From positions 1 through 7,500 of the forward strand of contig DYDK01000066.1 of NCBI GenBank assembly GCA_020717935.1: 7,500 nucleotides of DNA, given 5' to 3'. This DNA is from Desulfocapsa sp. GTDB lineage: Bacteria > Desulfobacterota > Desulfobulbia > Desulfobulbales > Desulfocapsaceae. This document shows, one piece after another, positions 1-5,262 of this stretch. The notes under the pieces are model-generated. The model was not told the origin of the DNA and searched no databases. It was given only the letters and a program-made list of their open reading frames with translations. A program made the position numbers and the translations under genes. Within the stretch, counting starts at the first letter, position 1. Each line of letters opens with the position of its first letter.

Positions 1-49
1 CTCTTTCGTAAATGTCAGGCCGCATAATTTCATACAACAGTGTATACAT
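1..49 (-). CDS. 5' end of a divergent gene of unknown function (partial)
   Basis: On the minus strand an ATG at 49-47 opens a frame that stays open for 16 codons to the window edge, reading MYTLLYEIMRPDIYER. A good Shine-Dalgarno (GGGAG, complement of 57-61) lies about 8 nt upstream of that ATG, which is why I accept so short a frame as a real gene start. The rest of the protein lies outside the window and I do not recognise it from 16 residues. It is divergent from the exporter operon, so both would share the intergenic region at 50-210. Confidence 0.45.
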   Translation of the reverse strand, partial: MYTLLYEIMRPDIYER

Positions 50-105
50 AAAAAATCTCCCGGTGTCCAGCATTATTTGTGGGGCATGGACAGCTGAATC
101 AGGGG

Positions 106-138
106 GGAAACTTTATTCCCCTCCTTGATAAGGAGGGG
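106..138. repeat. Dispersed-repeat-like palindrome upstream of the exporter
   Basis: CCCCTCCTT (118-126) and AAGGAGGGG (130-138) form a perfect 9-bp inverted repeat with a 3-nt loop, followed by a G-rich stretch (GGTTAGGGGTGGTTG). Sequences of this look, which translate as IPLLDKEGLGVV, occur as scattered intergenic repeats in many bacterial genomes (my recollection; I could not search). It sits between the divergent genes and gives the exporter ATPase frame a spurious 44-codon extension. It could also act as a bidirectional hairpin in the leader transcripts. Confidence 0.5.
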
Positions 139-160
139 TTAGGGGTGGTTGATGTTGAAT

Positions 161-191
161 GTGACAAAGTAGAATTAGGGACTCGGATAAT
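161..191 (+). promoter_or_regulatory. Weak sigma-70-like promoter candidate for the exporter operon
   Basis: GTGACA (161-166) matches the -35 consensus at 5 of 6 positions, and GATAAT (186-191) matches the -10 consensus at 5 of 6. The spacer is 19 nt, longer than the preferred 17. Transcription from here would start only about 13 nt before the ATG at 211, which has no visible Shine-Dalgarno, so a nearly leaderless message is possible. This is seen by eye only. Confidence 0.3.
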
Positions 192-210
192 CCACTTGCC
201 TGCCAACCCC

Positions 211-1221
211 ATGATCGAACTACATCACATCTCCAAATCTTTCACTGAACGCAACTGGCGAAGCCTGTTCTTTCGGCAACCTCGCATTATCAATACCTTG
301 CGAGATGTTTCCTTTACGGTCGGTAAAGGGGAGATCATGGGGCTGCTTGGCCCTAACGGCGCCGGCAAGACCACGATTATCAAGATTCTGGCCACTCTCA
401 TCACTCCAGACAGCGGACGGGCCTCCATCGCGGGCCTGGACACCTGCCAGTCTCCGCACCTGATTCGGGAAAAGATCGGGCTGGTCAGCGCCAATGACCG
501 CACCTTTTACTGGCGACTCACGGGACGAGATAATCTTGATTTCTTTGCCTCCCTCTATAATCTGCAAGGTGCCGTCAAAAAACGACGAGTCGCCGAGGTG
601 CTTGAACTTACCGACATGACCGCCAAGGCTAATTTTCGTTTCATGTCCTATTCCACCGGCCAGAAACAACGCATCGCCATTGCCCGGGCCATGCTGGCCC
701 AACCCGACATCCTGCTCCTTGACGAAGCCACGGCCAGCCTTGATCCCATTGCCGCCCGCAATCTTCTGAATTTCACCAAAAAAACCCTTGCCGCCGACCA
801 TAAAAAAACCATCCTCTGGTGCACCCACAACCTCACCGAGGCCGAAGAACTCTGCAACCGCCTAACCATCATCCATCATGGCCAGGCCCTGCACAGCGAC
901 ACCCCTGCTGCCATCAAACTCCTTCTTGGACACGATCAGCGCTATCGCCTCGTCGTCAACATCCTGCACCCCCTGTTGACCAGCCAACACGACTTCACGC
1001 TTCAACCCTCTTCCATATCGGAAACCGGTGACACCACTTTCACCTGCACCTTCAGCCGGCCCCGCGATCAGATTCCCAACCTGCTCAAAACCCTGTGTGA
1101 CAACGGCATACACATCCATGAGTGCAGTCAGATAATCGAGCCCTTAGAGACCGCCTTCACCCACCTGGTAAGCGCCCAACACCCATCCACACCGCCATCA
1201 GCCAGAGGCAGCCAACCATGA
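211..1221 (+). CDS. ABC transporter ATP-binding protein (ABC-2 / drug-exporter type)
   Basis: Cytoplasmic ATPase subunit (336 aa) that would power the adjacent permease. Visible motifs: Walker A GPNGAGKT (residues 47-54), ABC signature YSTGQKQR (147-154), Walker B ILLLDEAT (167-174) and the H-loop His in CTHN (His206). In the Q-loop region the sequence reads LVSANDRTFYWRLT, with no obvious Gln, which is common in this exporter subfamily. Residues after about 240 form the extra C-terminal domain typical of DrrA/NatA-like ATPases. I chose the ATG at 211 because family homology starts at MIELHHISKSF; the open frame reaches back to a GTG at 79, but those 44 codons come from a repeat. No Shine-Dalgarno is visible at 211. 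The stop overlaps the permease start (ATGA), so the two are coupled. The substrate cannot be read from the sequence; the downstream lasso peptide is a candidate. Confidence 0.92.
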   Translation: MIELHHISKSFTERNWRSLFFRQPRIINTLRDVSFTVGKGEIMGLLGPNGAGKTTIIKILATLITPDSGRASIAGLDTCQSPHLIREKIGLVSANDRTFYWRLTGRDNLDFFASLYNLQGAVKKRRVAEVLELTDMTAKANFRFMSYSTGQKQRIAIARAMLAQPDILLLDEATASLDPIAARNLLNFTKKTLAADHKKTILWCTHNLTEAEELCNRLTIIHHGQALHSDTPAAIKLLLGHDQRYRLVVNILHPLLTSQHDFTLQPSSISETGDTTFTCTFSRPRDQIPNLLKTLCDNGIHIHECSQIIEPLETAFTHLVSAQHPSTPPSARGSQP

Positions 1222-2042
1222 AAGCCATTCTTCCCCACCTTCTCAAGCCCTGGGCCTTCCTTGTCCGTGACTTCAAGATTGCGGCCAGTTACCGCCTGCA
1301 GTTTTTCATGCAGGGATTCGGCATTCTCCTGACCACCTTTACCCTGTCGCTGGTCTCCAAGATGTTTGATACCCAAAGCCTGCCCGCCCTGGCTCCCTAT
1401 AATGGTGATTTCTTTGCCTTTATTCTTATCGGCATTGCCCTTACCGATTACCTCACCATCTCCACCGAAACCTTCGCCAACGAGATACGCATGGCCCAGA
1501 TGGTGGGCACCCTGGAGGCCCTCCTGGTAACCCCCACAGCCACGGCCACCATTCTTCTTTCCTCATATGCGTATAATCTCTTTACCGCTACCCTGCGAAT
1601 TGCTTTTTATCTCCTCTTTGGTATCCTGATTTTTGGGGCCAAACTTCATATCAACGGGATTGGCACCGTCCTCGTCTCGTTTCTGCTAGCCCTGTTCCCC
1701 TTTTTCGGACTTGGTTTTTTATCGGCAGCCTTTATTATCGCCTTCAAAAGAGGCAGCCCGATCAGCTCATTTATGGCCATGGGCTCAGGACTGCTGGGCG
1801 GAATGCTCTATCCGGTGTCTCTTCTGCCCGGCTGGCTCCAGCCATTTTCAACCATCTTTCCCATGACCCACGGTCTTGAGGCCCTGCGCCAAGTCCTGCT
1901 TAACGGGGCCAGCCTGGCCGACATCCGCCGCCAGATTATCATCCTGGCTTTGTTTTCTATTGCATTAATGACGACCGGTATTTATAGTTTGTGGATGAGT
2001 TTGAAAATTGCCCGCAAGGAGGGGTCATTGTTGCACTATTAA
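1218..2042 (+). CDS. ABC-2 type transporter permease
   Basis: Inner-membrane subunit (274 aa) of the exporter. About six hydrophobic segments are visible, near residues 26-48, 64-84, 115-140, 147-175, 184-205 and 239-262. The segment GGMLYPVSLLPGWLQPFS (195-212), followed by PMTHGLEALRQVLLNG, is the characteristic C-terminal part of ABC-2 permeases of the DrrB/NodJ type. The amphipathic region around EIRMAQMVGTLEALLVTP (89-106) is the coupling-helix region that contacts the ATPase. The start at 1218 is set by the ATGA overlap with the ATPase stop; the frame is open further upstream but without homology-like sequence. Two-gene exporters of this type serve some lasso clusters, mainly actinobacterial ones, whereas many others use a single McjD-like protein. 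A role in lasso export is therefore an inference from proximity. Confidence 0.92.
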   Translation: MKAILPHLLKPWAFLVRDFKIAASYRLQFFMQGFGILLTTFTLSLVSKMFDTQSLPALAPYNGDFFAFILIGIALTDYLTISTETFANEIRMAQMVGTLEALLVTPTATATILLSSYAYNLFTATLRIAFYLLFGILIFGAKLHINGIGTVLVSFLLALFPFFGLGFLSAAFIIAFKRGSPISSFMAMGSGLLGGMLYPVSLLPGWLQPFSTIFPMTHGLEALRQVLLNGASLADIRRQIIILALFSIALMTTGIYSLWMSLKIARKEGSLLHY

Positions 2043-2126
2043 ACCATGGACAGAGGGTTCTCCCACGGATTTGACGATGAGCCTCCCCCCTATTATGCTT
2101 TCTTTTCTCTCAAAAGAGACCCCTTG

Positions 2127-2264
2127 ATGAACGAGACCATAAATTGTAAAGTCCCTGTCGTGATCACACAAGAAGGAGCTGTTTTTGTTGCAGAATGCCC
2201 AATACTGGATGTTTTCTCCTCATGCGGACTAACGCCCGCAACCCAAGTGGTTAGTGGCCAGTAG
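2127..2264 (+). pseudogene. Truncated HicB-like antitoxin fragment
   Basis: Reads MNETINCKVPVVITQEG, then AVFVAECPILDVFSSCG, then LTPATQ, which looks like the N-terminal strand-strand-helix part of the HicB / UPF0150 fold (typically PVVIEKD...YVAECPDLPGC.S.GDT..EA). After about 38 residues the similarity stops, and the frame runs into the repeat beginning at 2264, ending with only 45 codons; intact family members are usually 70 residues or more. The key helix following GDTxEEA is missing, and no HicA-like toxin is adjacent. The frame is open back to 2046, but that part (MDRGFSHGFDDEPPP) does not resemble anything. Most likely a relic left by repeat insertion or deletion; the family call rests on about 30 residues. 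Confidence 0.5.
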
Positions 2265-2385
2265 GTCGTTTGGGGACATGGTCATTTGGGGACATGACCC
2301 GAATTGGCTTTTTAATTCGGGATCGTGTCCCCAAATGACCATAATTCGGGATCGTGTCCCCAAATGACCATGTCCCCAAACGACC
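2264..2385. repeat. Compound inverted and tandem repeat (REP/RAYT-like palindromic element)
   Basis: A perfect 31-bp inverted repeat joins 2264-2294 to 2355-2385, built from two variants of a TTTGGGGACA word. Inside it, CCCGAATT (2298-2305) pairs with AATTCGGG (2314-2321), and a 29-bp unit is exactly duplicated head-to-tail (2313-2341 and 2342-2370). The words TGTCCCCAAAT and AATTCGGG are of the kind seen in palindromic elements mobilised by REP-associated tyrosine transposases (RAYT, Y1 family); no transposase gene is in the window. It forms a long hairpin in either transcript and marks the break point of the HicB-like fragment. Confidence 0.85.
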
Positions 2386-2411
2386 GGTGTTGCCATGACG
2401 ACCGGATTTTC

Positions 2412-2438
2412 CCTGGATTCCGCTTCGCTTCATCCAGG
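2412..2438. repeat. Short palindromic intergenic repeat
   Basis: CCTGGAT (2412-2418) and ATCCAGG (2432-2438) form a perfect 7-bp inverted repeat around a 13-nt loop, TCCGCTTCGCTTC. The wording GGATTCCGCTTCGCTTCATCC is typical of a widely scattered bacterial intergenic repeat (recollection, not searched). It directly follows the larger palindromic element, separated by a short ATGACGACCGG stretch, so this area looks like a landing zone for small repeats. Confidence 0.55.
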
Positions 2439-2451
2439 CTACGATTCTTTA

Positions 2452-2500
2452 TTGTCAAGGGTTGGCAAGATTGCATAAAAAATTTCTTGTTTTTTATGAT
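2452..2500 (+). promoter_or_regulatory. Promoter candidates for the B1-B2-K operon
   Basis: TTGTCA (2452-2457, 5 of 6) with TAAAAA (2476-2481, 4 of 6) at an 18-nt spacing is the better-balanced pair. TATGAT (2495-2500, 5 of 6) with the weak TTGCAT (2471-2476), also at 18 nt, is the alternative. The surrounding DNA is distinctly AT-rich compared with the genes. This is the first stretch after the repeats where a promoter for the biosynthetic genes could sit. Confidence 0.35.
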
Positions 2501-2502
2501 AA

Positions 2503-2576
2503 GCTTTCAGGGGTAAGGCACTAAAATTCGCTGGAATTTCCCACGATGTTTTTTTCAAACACCTGAAAGCGTGTTT
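2503..2576 (+). promoter_or_regulatory. Leader-region inverted repeats, two alternative hairpins
   Basis: GCTTTCAGGGGT (2503-2514) pairs with ACACCTGAAAGC (2559-2570) at 11 of 12 positions across a 44-nt loop. The right arm also belongs to a compact hairpin, AAACAC (2557-2562) with GTGTTT (2571-2576). The two foldings exclude each other, so this could be an operator pair or an RNA switch in the leader of the biosynthetic operon. Nothing known was recognised here. Confidence 0.35.
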
Positions 2577-2600
2577 ATAAAACAAGTATTCAGGAGAAAA

Positions 2601-2633
2601 ATGACAGCCCGCCCTTCAATATTAACACAATAA
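2601..2633 (+). other. 10-codon leader ORF with strong ribosome binding site
   Basis: An ATG at 2601 is preceded by AGGAG and four A's, the same spacing and wording as at the precursor gene (AGGAGAAAAATGA at both places). The frame reads MTARPSILTQ and stops at 2631-2633, 15 nt before the B1 start, whose own ribosome binding site is poor. It may serve to load ribosomes that reinitiate at B1, or be the remnant of a second precursor start. No function can be read from the peptide. Confidence 0.35.
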
Positions 2634-2648
2634 GAGAAAAGCCATCCC

Positions 2649-2993
2649 ATGACCGATCACACCCTTTTATCACTCGACAATGCCCATCTCAACACAATCA
2701 TTCTCTGTCGGGCCGCAGACAAACTCTCTACCAGCATTGATGATGAAACCGTTATCCTCGATATGGCATCGAGCAATTATATCGGCCTTAACCCCGTAGC
2801 CACTCGTATCTGGGAACTCATAGAACAGGAAATTTCCTTTACCACCCTTTGTGAAAAGCTCGTCGCCGAATATGATGTTCCTGAGAACTCATGCCGTGCC
2901 GACATTCTTTCTTTCTTGCAGGAGATGCTTGATAATCACCTTATCTCCATACAACAGACTGAAATCACACGCCCAAGCGAATGTGGACAATGA
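2649..2993 (+). CDS. Lasso peptide B1 protein, PqqD-like leader-recognition element
   Basis: Small (114 aa) cytoplasmic winged-helix-turn-helix RiPP recognition element that binds the precursor leader and delivers it to the B2 peptidase. The PqqD hallmark region is visible: DDETVILDMASSNYIGLNPV (residues 31-50; the strands that hold the leader), then ATRIWELIEQEISF, a helix with the conserved Trp, then LCEKLVAEYDV and the final helix ending FLQEMLDNHLI. Length fits stand-alone B1 proteins (about 80-110 aa). The start at 2649 has only AAGAGAAAA (2632-2640) as a distant ribosome binding site, so coupling to the 10-codon ORF upstream may matter. The 3' end overlaps B2. The predicted ligand is the WxxPxM leader motif of the precursor at 5095. 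Assignment by fold signature and context. Confidence 0.9.
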   Translation: MTDHTLLSLDNAHLNTIILCRAADKLSTSIDDETVILDMASSNYIGLNPVATRIWELIEQEISFTTLCEKLVAEYDVPENSCRADILSFLQEMLDNHLISIQQTEITRPSECGQ

Positions 2994-3511
2994 CAGCAAG
3001 CTCCGCTCCTCATACCTTGAAATCACGGCCATCGTGGCGGATGAAAAGACTGTGGCAATTGAGTCAGAAATTCATCAACCTGCCCACCGCCGAAAAAACA
3101 TTACTGATGGAATCCTGCGTCTTTCTCGGCATCCATCGTGCGGCCATCCTCACCCTTCCTTTTCGCTGGCTCACGCGCTCCCTGAAACAAACCCAGAGCT
3201 ATCCATGTTTTTCACCCTTATCTGACCCACAAAAAGCCATCGTTCTTTCTGTTGGCCATGCCATTCACAAAGCCGCTCGTTACACCCCTTGGGAAAGCGC
3301 CTGTCTCGCCCAGGCCTTAACCGCTCAAAGAATGCTCCAACGACGCAAGATTCCTGGTATTTTTTACTTAGGGGTGATGAAAGATGCAAACGATCTCAAC
3401 GAACACTTAAAAGCCCATGCCTGGTCGCAATGCGGCGATGTTATTCTCACCGGACAACCAGGCCATGAGCTTTTTACCATAGTCTCAGCATTTATCTGGG
3501 ACCCATCATGA
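2990..3511 (+). CDS. Lasso peptide B2 protein, transglutaminase-like leader peptidase
   Basis: Cysteine peptidase (173 aa) that removes the precursor leader before ring closure. The catalytic triad expected for the family can be seen: Cys105 in TPWESACLAQA, His143 in LKAHAWSQ and Asp150 in CGDVILTG. The helix after the Cys (LAQALTAQRMLQRRKIP), followed by a strand (GIFYLGVM), is the usual B2 layout, and the length is typical of split B2 proteins. The ATG at 2990 gives an ATGA overlap with B1, the same arrangement as at the B2-K junction; an ATG at 2981 in the same frame would add three residues. The protein ends in an ATGA overlap with the kinase. No signal peptide is seen, consistent with action in the cytoplasm together with B1 and C. 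Confidence 0.9.
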   Translation: MTASSAPHTLKSRPSWRMKRLWQLSQKFINLPTAEKTLLMESCVFLGIHRAAILTLPFRWLTRSLKQTQSYPCFSPLSDPQKAIVLSVGHAIHKAARYTPWESACLAQALTAQRMLQRRKIPGIFYLGVMKDANDLNEHLKAHAWSQCGDVILTGQPGHELFTIVSAFIWDPS

Positions 3512-4437
3512 ACATCTATCAGATTTATGGCACGGGAATTTGTAGCGACTGCGAATTCCCCTTAGAATTGCCCTGTTTTGTTTCCCGTGTCAACACGGCC
3601 GCTTCCCAGGATTTTCTTTATTTGTCCGCCGCGGCGCCCAAGGCCTTGGAAGAAGAGCTGTCATCCCGATTGTTTTTTTACCATGCCCATGGCCGAAAGG
3701 TTTTTCTTCATAGCAACACCTCGTTTGAAGATTATGAATCAGGGCGGGAATTTTGTTACGAGGTCGAAAATGTGCTGCGATTTTACTGGCGTAGCGGCGA
3801 ACAAACGATTCTTTATACCTTGGAGACCCAAGGAAATGACGAGTTGCTGGCATTCTGGTTCATTCACCTGCTCTTACCACTCTATTATACCCTGGAAAAC
3901 CGTTACCATTTCCTTCATGCCGGGGCCGTAGATGTCACTGACAAACGCATTCTCTTTATTGCCCCGTCCATGGGCGGCAAGTCAACAATGATTGACTTTT
4001 TCCTCCATTGCGGCCACCCACTGGTTTGCGACGACAAGCTCCCCTCGTTCTTCGAAGATGGCCGGTTCATGACCGCCAGTTCCCACCCCTACCATCGCCC
4101 CTACCGTGCTATTGAAACCCTGGGTCACAAAGCAGCCTCATTCAGCGCCGCCAATAAACCCGTGCACGGCATCTTTACCCTTGACCCACAGCTTGTTGAC
4201 ACAACCCTGCCCGCTCCCTTGCCCATTACTATTTCTGAAATCCACGGATTCGACAAGTTCAAGGCCCTGCAACCCGCCCATCTCTATGAATTCCCTTTCT
4301 TGAAGCCCCGTGCCCTGCCCTATCTGACAACCCTGCTCAATTCAGTGCCGATCTTTCGTCTCCGCTTCCCTTTTTCTTTCTCGGCCCAAGCTGGCGTGCA
4401 TGAGGCCATTGTTCACCATTGTGAAACCCTGCCCTAA
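3508..4437 (+). CDS. HPr-kinase-like lasso peptide kinase
   Basis: Protein of 309 aa with an HPr serine kinase/phosphorylase-like C-terminal half. Visible motifs: HAGAV (137-141), holding the conserved His of the family; a P-loop variant APSMGGKST (152-160); and an acidic pair in VCDDKLP (Asp175-Asp176). The N-terminal 120 residues are variable, as in other lasso-associated members. Homologues in paeninodin-type clusters were shown to phosphorylate the C-terminal Ser of the precursor; the precursor here also ends in Ser. The normal HPr partner function is unlikely because the gene is locked between B2 and the rest of a lasso cluster (ATGA overlap with B2). The P-loop lacks the first Gly of GxxGxGKS (Ala here), a common variation in this subgroup that I cannot evaluate further. 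Related kinases can also add more than one phosphate. Confidence 0.85.
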   Translation: MNIYQIYGTGICSDCEFPLELPCFVSRVNTAASQDFLYLSAAAPKALEEELSSRLFFYHAHGRKVFLHSNTSFEDYESGREFCYEVENVLRFYWRSGEQTILYTLETQGNDELLAFWFIHLLLPLYYTLENRYHFLHAGAVDVTDKRILFIAPSMGGKSTMIDFFLHCGHPLVCDDKLPSFFEDGRFMTASSHPYHRPYRAIETLGHKAASFSAANKPVHGIFTLDPQLVDTTLPAPLPITISEIHGFDKFKALQPAHLYEFPFLKPRALPYLTTLLNSVPIFRLRFPFSFSAQAGVHEAIVHHCETLP

Positions 4438-4569
4438 CTCCTTCTTGAGAAAAACCGTTTTTTGTAATCTCTTTCGGCATACAGCCCTCTTCTATTCTGG
4501 CTCATTGGTCTGTGATTACTGGAAAATTCATCTTTGCCCCCTTGCACCGCACGGAAATGCGATTAAAGT

Positions 4570-4716
4570 TTGATGGTCTCGTAAAAAGTACAAAAAAGCC
4601 AGTCATTTCGAGCGACAGTGAGATTTTTTTCTTATCAACCGCTTGATATTATTAAGACTTATCACTGTCGCTCGAAATAACATTATGATAATCCAGACTT
4701 TTTGCGAGACCATCAA
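4570..4716. repeat. MITE-like element with terminal and internal inverted repeats
   Basis: The ends 4570-4589 (TTGATGGTCTCGTAAAAAGT) and 4697-4716 are inverted copies over 20 bp with a single mismatch that would still pair as U-G in RNA. Inside, ATTTCGAGCGACAGTGA (4605-4621) is perfectly inverted at 4662-4678. Total length 147 bp, with no coding capacity for a transposase. The word GGTCTCGTAAAAAGT, with an inner TTTCGAGCGA block, is of a kind I have seen as dispersed repeats in sulfate-reducer genomes; copy number needs a genome search. I see no clear target-site duplication. Confidence 0.75.
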
Positions 4717-4721
4717 GTTTG

Positions 4722-4771
4722 AAAAAGCAAGAAACTGCCCCTATTTTTCCGTTATTTAGTTCTTGCTTTTT
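4722..4771 (+). terminator. Possible bidirectional terminator hairpin
   Basis: AAAAAGCAAGAA (4722-4733) and TTCTTGCTTTTT (4760-4771) are perfect 12-bp complements separated by 26 nt, and the right arm runs into a T tract (TTTTTT, 4767-4772). The core GCAAGAA/TTCTTGC stem followed by T's resembles a Rho-independent terminator, and it would read similarly on the other strand. The stem is AT-rich and the loop long, so termination would be weak. It would separate K from A transcription. Confidence 0.4.
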
Positions 4772-4924
4772 TCTCCCAATACAGACCTCGACAACAGTAA
4801 AACGGTCATTTTCTTGATTTGTCGAGACCTGCATCCTATAACTGTTTGGAATTATTGTTTTTAGCAAATAACAACTGCGTGTTTTTGTGCCTGGTGTCCA
4901 ATTTTGTATGGTGGTAGTTAAAAA

Positions 4925-4946
4925 CTGTAAATATATGAATTTACAG
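4925..4946 (+). promoter_or_regulatory. Operator-like palindrome upstream of the precursor gene
   Basis: CTGTAAAT (4925-4932) and ATTTACAG (4939-4946) form a perfect inverted repeat with a 6-nt spacer, and a related half (ACTGTAGC, 4953-4960) follows. A weak -35-like TTGTAT (4905-4910) lies just upstream. The size and symmetry fit a dimeric regulator site controlling the A-C transcription unit; no regulator gene is present in the window. It could also simply fold as an RNA hairpin. Confidence 0.4.
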
Positions 4947-5094
4947 CATCTTACTGTAGCATCATTTCAGAATACAATGTCCAATTACGAGGTCTGCAAT
5001 ATGATATTTTTCTTTCATAGAAGATTTTTTCTCTTCTGATTACTTTTCAGACAGACTACCCTACCCCCTTCCCCTATTCTTCATAAGGAGAAAA

Positions 5095-5262
5095 ATGATG
5101 AAGACTCAACAAAGCGGGCAAGAACAAAAGCTTACGACCACAAAAAAAACATGGTGCCCACCAGCCATGAGTAAACTGGAAATGAGTGCCACGAAGCACG
5201 GCTCCACTTTTTATGCAATTGAAGATCCGTATATGAATTTTTACGGCCCAACAACATCATAA
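5095..5262 (+). CDS. Lasso peptide precursor (A)
   Basis: Peptide of 55 aa. The leader (residues 1-34) carries the B1-binding motif W20-x-x-P23-x-M25, then L28 and the conserved Thr33 13 residues after the Trp, the spacing seen in proteobacterial lasso precursors (WxxPxLxxLxxxxT). With Thr at -2, cleavage after Lys34 gives a 21-residue core: ring HGSTFYAIE (His1 to Glu9) and tail DPYMNFYGPTTS. Tyr/Met/Phe/Tyr in the tail (Tyr12, Met13, Phe15, Tyr16) are candidates for the bulky plugs. Alternatives are Gly36 as residue 1, closing on Glu8 or Asp9. A strong AAGGAG (5085-5090) precedes two ATGs, 5095 and 5098; the second has the better spacing, and the choice does not alter the core. The C-terminal Ser55 fits the neighbouring kinase. 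By hand calculation the unphosphorylated His1-Glu9 product is about 2379.0 Da (monoisotopic), +80.0 with one phosphate. The gene lies upstream of the cyclase on the same strand. Confidence 0.88.
   Translation: MMKTQQSGQEQKLTTTKKTWCPPAMSKLEMSATKHGSTFYAIEDPYMNFYGPTTS

Larger units (their letters stand above)
4438..5094 (+). other. 657-nt intergenic region between kinase and precursor genes
   Basis: AT-rich stretch with no convincing gene. It contains, in order: a plain part (4438-4569), a MITE-like element (4570-4716), a terminator-like hairpin (4722-4771), an unassigned AT-rich part (4772-4924), an operator-like palindrome (4925-4946) and the leader of the precursor gene. A TATGAT box at 5000-5005 (5 of 6 to the -10 consensus) could start the precursor message but has no good -35. 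The pyrimidine-rich run at 5055-5082, just before the ribosome binding site, is also notable. The gap implies that A and C are transcribed separately from B1-B2-K. Confidence 0.6.

Noticed and set aside
41..48. TGTATACA palindrome considered as an operator or -10 box
   Set aside because: It lies within the first codons of the divergent minus-strand gene and has no partner -35.
2046..2126. Upstream extension of the HicB-like frame (MDRGFSHGFDDEPPP...)
   Set aside because: Low-complexity, no family resemblance; the HicB-like similarity starts at the internal ATG at 2127.
2313..2370. Two identical 29-bp direct repeats resembling CRISPR repeats
   Set aside because: The copies are directly adjacent with no spacer and form part of a larger palindrome; no cas genes are nearby.
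4557..4646. 29-codon frame MRLKFDGLVKSTKKPV...
   Set aside because: Encoded almost wholly by the MITE-like repeat; no ribosome binding site.
4652..4867. Minus-strand frame of 71 codons
   Set aside because: TTG start without ribosome binding site, crosses both the hairpin and the repeat, no recognisable domain.
4908..5039. 43-codon frame MVVVKNCKYMNLQHL... considered as a second precursor
   Set aside because: No Shine-Dalgarno, no WxxPxL motif or penultimate Thr, and it reads through the operator-like palindrome.
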